NCBI GenBank assembly: GCA_035362335.1
Contig: DAOSDL010000006.1
Location: 95,098-159,097 of the forward strand
From: JAOSJT01 sp035362335
GTDB taxonomy: Bacteria; Bacteroidota; Ignavibacteria; SZUA-365
DNA: 64,000 nucleotides
Reading direction: 5' to 3'
This document shows, in pieces, positions 62,203-64,000 of the stretch. Made by a program: the position numbers and the translations under genes. A model generated the notes under the pieces. That model was not told the origin of the DNA. It searched no databases and saw only the letters and a program-made list of their open reading frames with translations. Numbering within the stretch: position 1 is the first letter of the stretch; the number at the start of each line of letters is the position of its first letter.

Positions 62203-64000
62203 GTGCGTTTGACCAACATTCAAGCGCGCGGGCGGGATGCGACACGCACTCGCCAGCGCGGATTCCTCGGACATTCCACCGTATTTCCCGGCATCCCACC
62301 CGGCATCATGCTGACGGTGGCGTTGCTGTTGTCGATGTTGTGCGCTCCTCAGGCGTCGGGACAAACGGGCATGTTGGATCACCATTACCGCTCGCGCTAT
62401 TCCGAAGGCCTGCTGGCACTGCGTTTCGGGGGCGGCATCAACCGCTATCTCGGGGACTTCAAGCCAGTCGACGATTCGCGCACCTTTGCATTGAGCGCGA
62501 TGTACTCGATCCGTCCATTTCTCTCCGCCGGTATTCGTGTCGATTACGGAATATCCTCCTATCATCGCGAACCCGAACTCGTGGACCGGCAGTTGTACGA
62601 TTTCCAGTTTCGGGGCGTTGAGGGCGTAACGGAAACCGAGTACACCGCCTTCCATCTTGCATTGCAAATCACACCGCTTCAGTTTTCCGTGTTTGATCTG
62701 TATTTCGTCGCCGCTGCGGGCGTGGGTGTGTACAACGCCGACGATCACAGTGGCGACATCGCGCGCATCCGTCCGAAGGCGGATTTGCCCGGAGCGGTGT
62801 CGGTGCCCTTCGCCGTGGGTTTCGACGTGCATATCACCTCGCTGATTGCGCTGTCCGCCGAGTTGCAGTACACAATGTTTTTCGCCGGCGATTTCGATGC
62901 GTATGAGGAAAAGGATCTGACCATCGATTATATCAAGGCCGGAGGTTCGCGTCCGTATCGTCCCGATGCCACCAACGACAACCTCGTGATGGGGACGGTG
63001 GGTCTGAAAGTATTCCTTTTTCAGAACGACGACTACGATGGCGATTTGCTCAGCAATCGCAGCGAAGAGGCGCTCGGAAGCGATCCCTACGACATCGACA
63101 GCGATGGCGATGGTCTCTCCGATTACGAGGAAGTGCAATTCACGCGAAGCAACGCACTGCAACGCGACAGCGATCTCGATCGCCTCAATGATTATGAAGA
63201 GGTCGATGTGTTCCGCACCGCCACCATGGCGCGTGATACCGACGGCGACGGCTTGCACGACTTCGAGGAGATTTACCGCCACGGCACGAATCCACGCGCG
63301 GCCGACACCGACAGCGACGGGCTCAGCGACAAGGAAGAACTCGATATCGGCACCGATCCCGCTCATCCCGACACCGATCTCGACGGTGTGAGCGACGCGG
63401 ATGAAATGCGCATTTACAAAACCAATCCGTTGCGCGCCGATACGGACGAGGATGGCGTGTTCGATTACAACGAGGTTGTCACCTATCGCACCAATCCGCT
63501 GCTGGCCGACAGCGATGGCGATGGCCTCACGGATTACGAGGAAATCGCGTTCCATCACAGTAATCCCAACGTTGCCGACACCGACGGCGATGGCCTGCGC
63601 GACGATCACGAAATCGTCGTGACGCGCACCGATCCACTCGATCGCGACACAGACAGCGACGGGATTTGGGATGGCGTGGATCAATGTCCGCTGGTTCCGG
63701 AAAATTACAACGGCATCGCCGACAAGGACGGATGCCCCGATGGCATCGGCTATCCCACACCACCCGCGCTCGCGCAAGGTGACGACGGACGCGGCACGGG
63801 TCCCGGCACAGGTGAAGGCGACGGTGGACGCGGCACAGGTCCCGGCACGGGTGAAGGCGACGGCGGACGCGGCACGGGTCCCGGCACTGGCGAAGGCGAC
63901 GGCGGACGCGGCACGGGTCCCGGTACAGGCACTGGCGACGGCGGACGCGGCACGGGTCCCGGTACAGGCACTGGCGACGGCGGACGCGGTACGGGTCCCG
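62203..64000 (+). CDS. Outer-membrane beta-barrel protein with TSP3 repeats (partial, runs off the end)
   Basis: An open frame with no stop before the window end. After a signal region ending in LCAPQASGQ, residues about 60-285 look like a small outer-membrane barrel (LLALRFGGGINRYLGDF, with FAVGFDVHITSLIALSAELQ later). At about 285-525 come some eight TSP3/calcium-type repeats (DSDGDGLSDYEEV, DTDGDGLHDFEEI, DTDSDGLSDKEEL). The end is a GEGDGGRGTGPGT tandem repeat. Proteins of this layout often finish with an OmpA domain, which would lie beyond the window. The start is uncertain: GTG at 62203 gives a basic n-region, ATG at 62308 a short uncharged one. Confidence 0.7.
   Translation, partial: MRLTNIQARGRDATRTRQRGFLGHSTVFPGIPPGIMLTVALLLSMLCAPQASGQTGMLDHHYRSRYSEGLLALRFGGGINRYLGDFKPVDDSRTFALSAMYSIRPFLSAGIRVDYGISSYHREPELVDRQLYDFQFRGVEGVTETEYTAFHLALQITPLQFSVFDLYFVAAAGVGVYNADDHSGDIARIRPKADLPGAVSVPFAVGFDVHITSLIALSAELQYTMFFAGDFDAYEEKDLTIDYIKAGGSRPYRPDATNDNLVMGTVGLKVFLFQNDDYDGDLLSNRSEEALGSDPYDIDSDGDGLSDYEEVQFTRSNALQRDSDLDRLNDYEEVDVFRTATMARDTDGDGLHDFEEIYRHGTNPRAADTDSDGLSDKEELDIGTDPAHPDTDLDGVSDADEMRIYKTNPLRADTDEDGVFDYNEVVTYRTNPLLADSDGDGLTDYEEIAFHHSNPNVADTDGDGLRDDHEIVVTRTDPLDRDTDSDGIWDGVDQCPLVPENYNGIADKDGCPDGIGYPTPPALAQGDDGRGTGPGTGEGDGGRGTGPGTGEGDGGRGTGPGTGEGDGGRGTGPGTGTGDGGRGTGPGTGTGDGGRGTGP
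63778..64000. repeat. 39-bp tandem repeat at window end
   Basis: A 39-bp unit encoding GEGDGGRGTGPGT, or GTGDGGRGTGPGT in later units, is repeated about 5.5 times. The first unit is shortened to 33 bp, and the array continues past the window end. Neighbouring units differ by a few synonymous bases and by Glu/Thr at one position. Confidence 0.9.

Overview
The window looks like part of a chromosome from a GC-rich member of the Bacteroidota/Chlorobiota/Ignavibacteria assemblage. The main evidence is that at least seven large exported proteins end in a type IX secretion (T9SS, Por) sorting tail, several with the NYPNPFNPS signature, and that they sit beside a TonB-dependent receptor, 'choice-of-anchor D' (ASPM/SPD-2/Hydin-like) repeats, dockerin-like modules and a TSP3-repeat outer-membrane protein. 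No rRNA, CRISPR array, complete transposase or phage structural gene was seen. The only RNA gene found is a tRNA-Glu(CTC).

Region 1 (1-2.75 kb, + strand) is ordinary housekeeping: the 3' end of an MtaB-type tRNA methylthiotransferase, a short-chain dehydrogenase and a stand-alone lysine-ketoglutarate reductase-like protein.

Region 2 (2.75-17.8 kb, nearly all - strand) is an accessory or defence island. It holds a SAM methyltransferase enclosed by a 145-bp direct repeat, a DUF1801 protein, and a type IC (EcoR124I-like) restriction-modification operon hsdM-fic-hsdS-(rhuM fragment)-hsdR. Upstream of these lies a visibly AT-richer block: a TIR-like (PF10137-type) nucleotide-binding effector, a small membrane protein, a decayed second TIR-like fragment, a C-terminally anchored Cys-motif protein, a 75-aa conserved protein and an Sll1717-type P-loop ATPase. 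Three copies of one palindromic repeat lie 5' of the first gene of each module, and several CACAGATT-rich repeats lie near 3' ends.

Region 3 (17.8-24.8 kb, - strand) carries an L,D-transpeptidase-fold protein and an AddB-like/AddA-like double-strand-break repair helicase-nuclease pair.

Region 4 (25.3-59.0 kb, + strand) is a long series of exported surface proteins: a zinc metalloprotease-like giant, BACON and LamG proteins, a TonB receptor with a beta-helix-like partner, a paralogous dockerin/sorting-tail cluster, a 14-repeat beta-propeller protein, a glycine-rich protein and a 2076-aa repeat protein. They share modules, including two recurrent ones that I cannot name: an 'LPPxPP...FDARF' domain in five proteins and a doubled 'GWNLxSLP...GYWV' module in four.

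Region 5 (59.2-64 kb, + strand) has the tRNA-Glu with promoter and terminator, a 5'-nucleotidase translationally coupled to a small CxxxCH protein, a TrmH-type RNA methyltransferase, and a TSP3 outer-membrane protein that runs off the end of the window in a 39-bp tandem repeat.
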